Of a stretch of 32,561 bases of DNA, positions 32,310-32,561 are shown in pieces. The DNA comes from JBGSIZ01 sp041742255 (GTDB taxonomy: Bacteria > Pseudomonadota > Alphaproteobacteria > Rhodobacterales > Rhodobacteraceae), in contig JBGSIZ010000249.1 of NCBI GenBank assembly GCA_041742255.1, forward strand, positions 1 through 32,561. The letters are read 5' to 3'. The notes beneath the pieces were generated by a model. It saw only the letters and a list, made by a program, of their open reading frames with translations. It searched no databases and had not been told where the DNA came from. Both the position numbers and the translations under genes were made by a program. Position 1 is the first letter of the stretch. Every line of letters begins with the position of its first letter.

Positions 32310-32561
32310 TTATAACTCCATCAGGGTCTGAATCATCTGTTCAACCGTCTGAACCAGTTTGGCATTGGCGGCATAGGATTGTTCGACCCGCAGCAGGATC
32401 TGCAATTCCTGATCGGTATCAACACCACCTGCGAGTTCGGACTGGCGAAGGGTATCCCAGCGCGCCGTGGCAAAGCTTAGTTGATCCTCGGCGGCGACAC
32501 GCGCCCCCCCCACATTCGAGGATGCGCGAGCGGCGTGGCCTGCCGCCGAAGCCGCTGCCCC
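32310..32561 (-). CDS. flgK: hook-filament junction protein FlgK, C-terminal end only
   Basis: The final 83 residues of a gene whose start lies beyond the right edge; the frame is open to 32561. The end SELAGGVDTDQELQILLRVE followed by QSYAANAKLVQTVEQMIQTL is the conserved FlgK C-terminus that builds the D0 helix. It is followed by flgL after three bases, so the order flgK-flgL-flgI is intact. In related genomes flgE and motB often lie upstream of flgK; that would place them just outside the window. Confidence 0.92.
   Translation of the reverse strand, partial: GAAASAAGHAARASSNVGGARVAAEDQLSFATARWDTLRQSELAGGVDTDQELQILLRVEQSYAANAKLVQTVEQMIQTLMEL

Noticed and set aside
30211..32315. Long plus-strand open frames opposite flgI and flgL
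   Set aside because: They mirror well-supported flagellar genes and encode Arg/Gly/His-rich sequence without domains.
1..32561. CRISPR arrays, insertion sequences, tRNA genes or prophage genes
   Set aside because: No regularly spaced repeats, transposase motifs, tRNA-like cloverleaf sequences or phage structural genes were seen; the window is ordinary chromosomal coding DNA.

Overview
The window is GC-rich chromosomal DNA with very high coding density. It most likely comes from an alphaproteobacterium of the Rhodobacteraceae (Roseobacter group). Three things point there: the housekeeping block rpsT / enoyl-CoA hydratase / mutM / ubiE / ubiB; alphaproteobacteria-specific flagellar genes (flaF, flbT, a DUF1217 protein, a MotE-like protein, a single-domain FlgJ); and candidate CtrA-type TTAA-N7-TTAA sites in the flagellar intergenic regions. 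No tRNA, rRNA, CRISPR array, insertion sequence or prophage gene was seen.

Layout. (1) 28-4525 is housekeeping: rpsT, enoyl-CoA hydratase and mutM on the minus strand, then ubiE-ubiB on the plus strand. (2) 4532-6560, minus: fliK-flgD (hook length and hook cap). (3) 6659-10676, plus: single-domain flgJ, flgN-like chaperone, flagellin fliC with a long structured leader, flaF, flbT and a DUF1217 gene. (4) 10905-12254, minus: fliI from a probable TTG start, possibly followed by a small coupled ORF. (5) 12352-16900, plus: flgB-flgC-fliE-fliQ-flgF-flgG-flgA-flgH and a second FliL-family gene (rod, L ring, export gate). (6) 26619 down to 16907, minus: a long, tightly packed operon fliL, a 120-aa membrane coiled-coil protein, a MotE-like protein, motA, a 741-aa exported solenoid protein, a lytic transglycosylase, flhA, fliR, flhB and a FliJ-like coiled-coil protein. 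(7) 26742-29945, plus: fliF-fliH-fliN-fliP. (8) 32561 down to 30190, minus: flgK (3' end only), flgL and flgI.

Together these encode most of one polar or lateral flagellum: MS ring, rod, P and L rings, hook accessory proteins, export apparatus (FlhA, FlhB, FliP, FliQ, FliR, FliI, FliH, FliJ-like), stator MotA, filament and filament regulators. Not present here but expected nearby are flgE, motB, fliG, fliM and a regulatory gene. The most interesting parts are the uncharacterised genes wrapped around motA (a MotE-like protein plus a large periplasmic repeat protein, resembling the MotC/MotE pair of rhizobia), a recurring GTTAA motif in four flagellar intergenic regions, and RNA structures around the flagellin gene that could be targets of FlbT/FlaF control.
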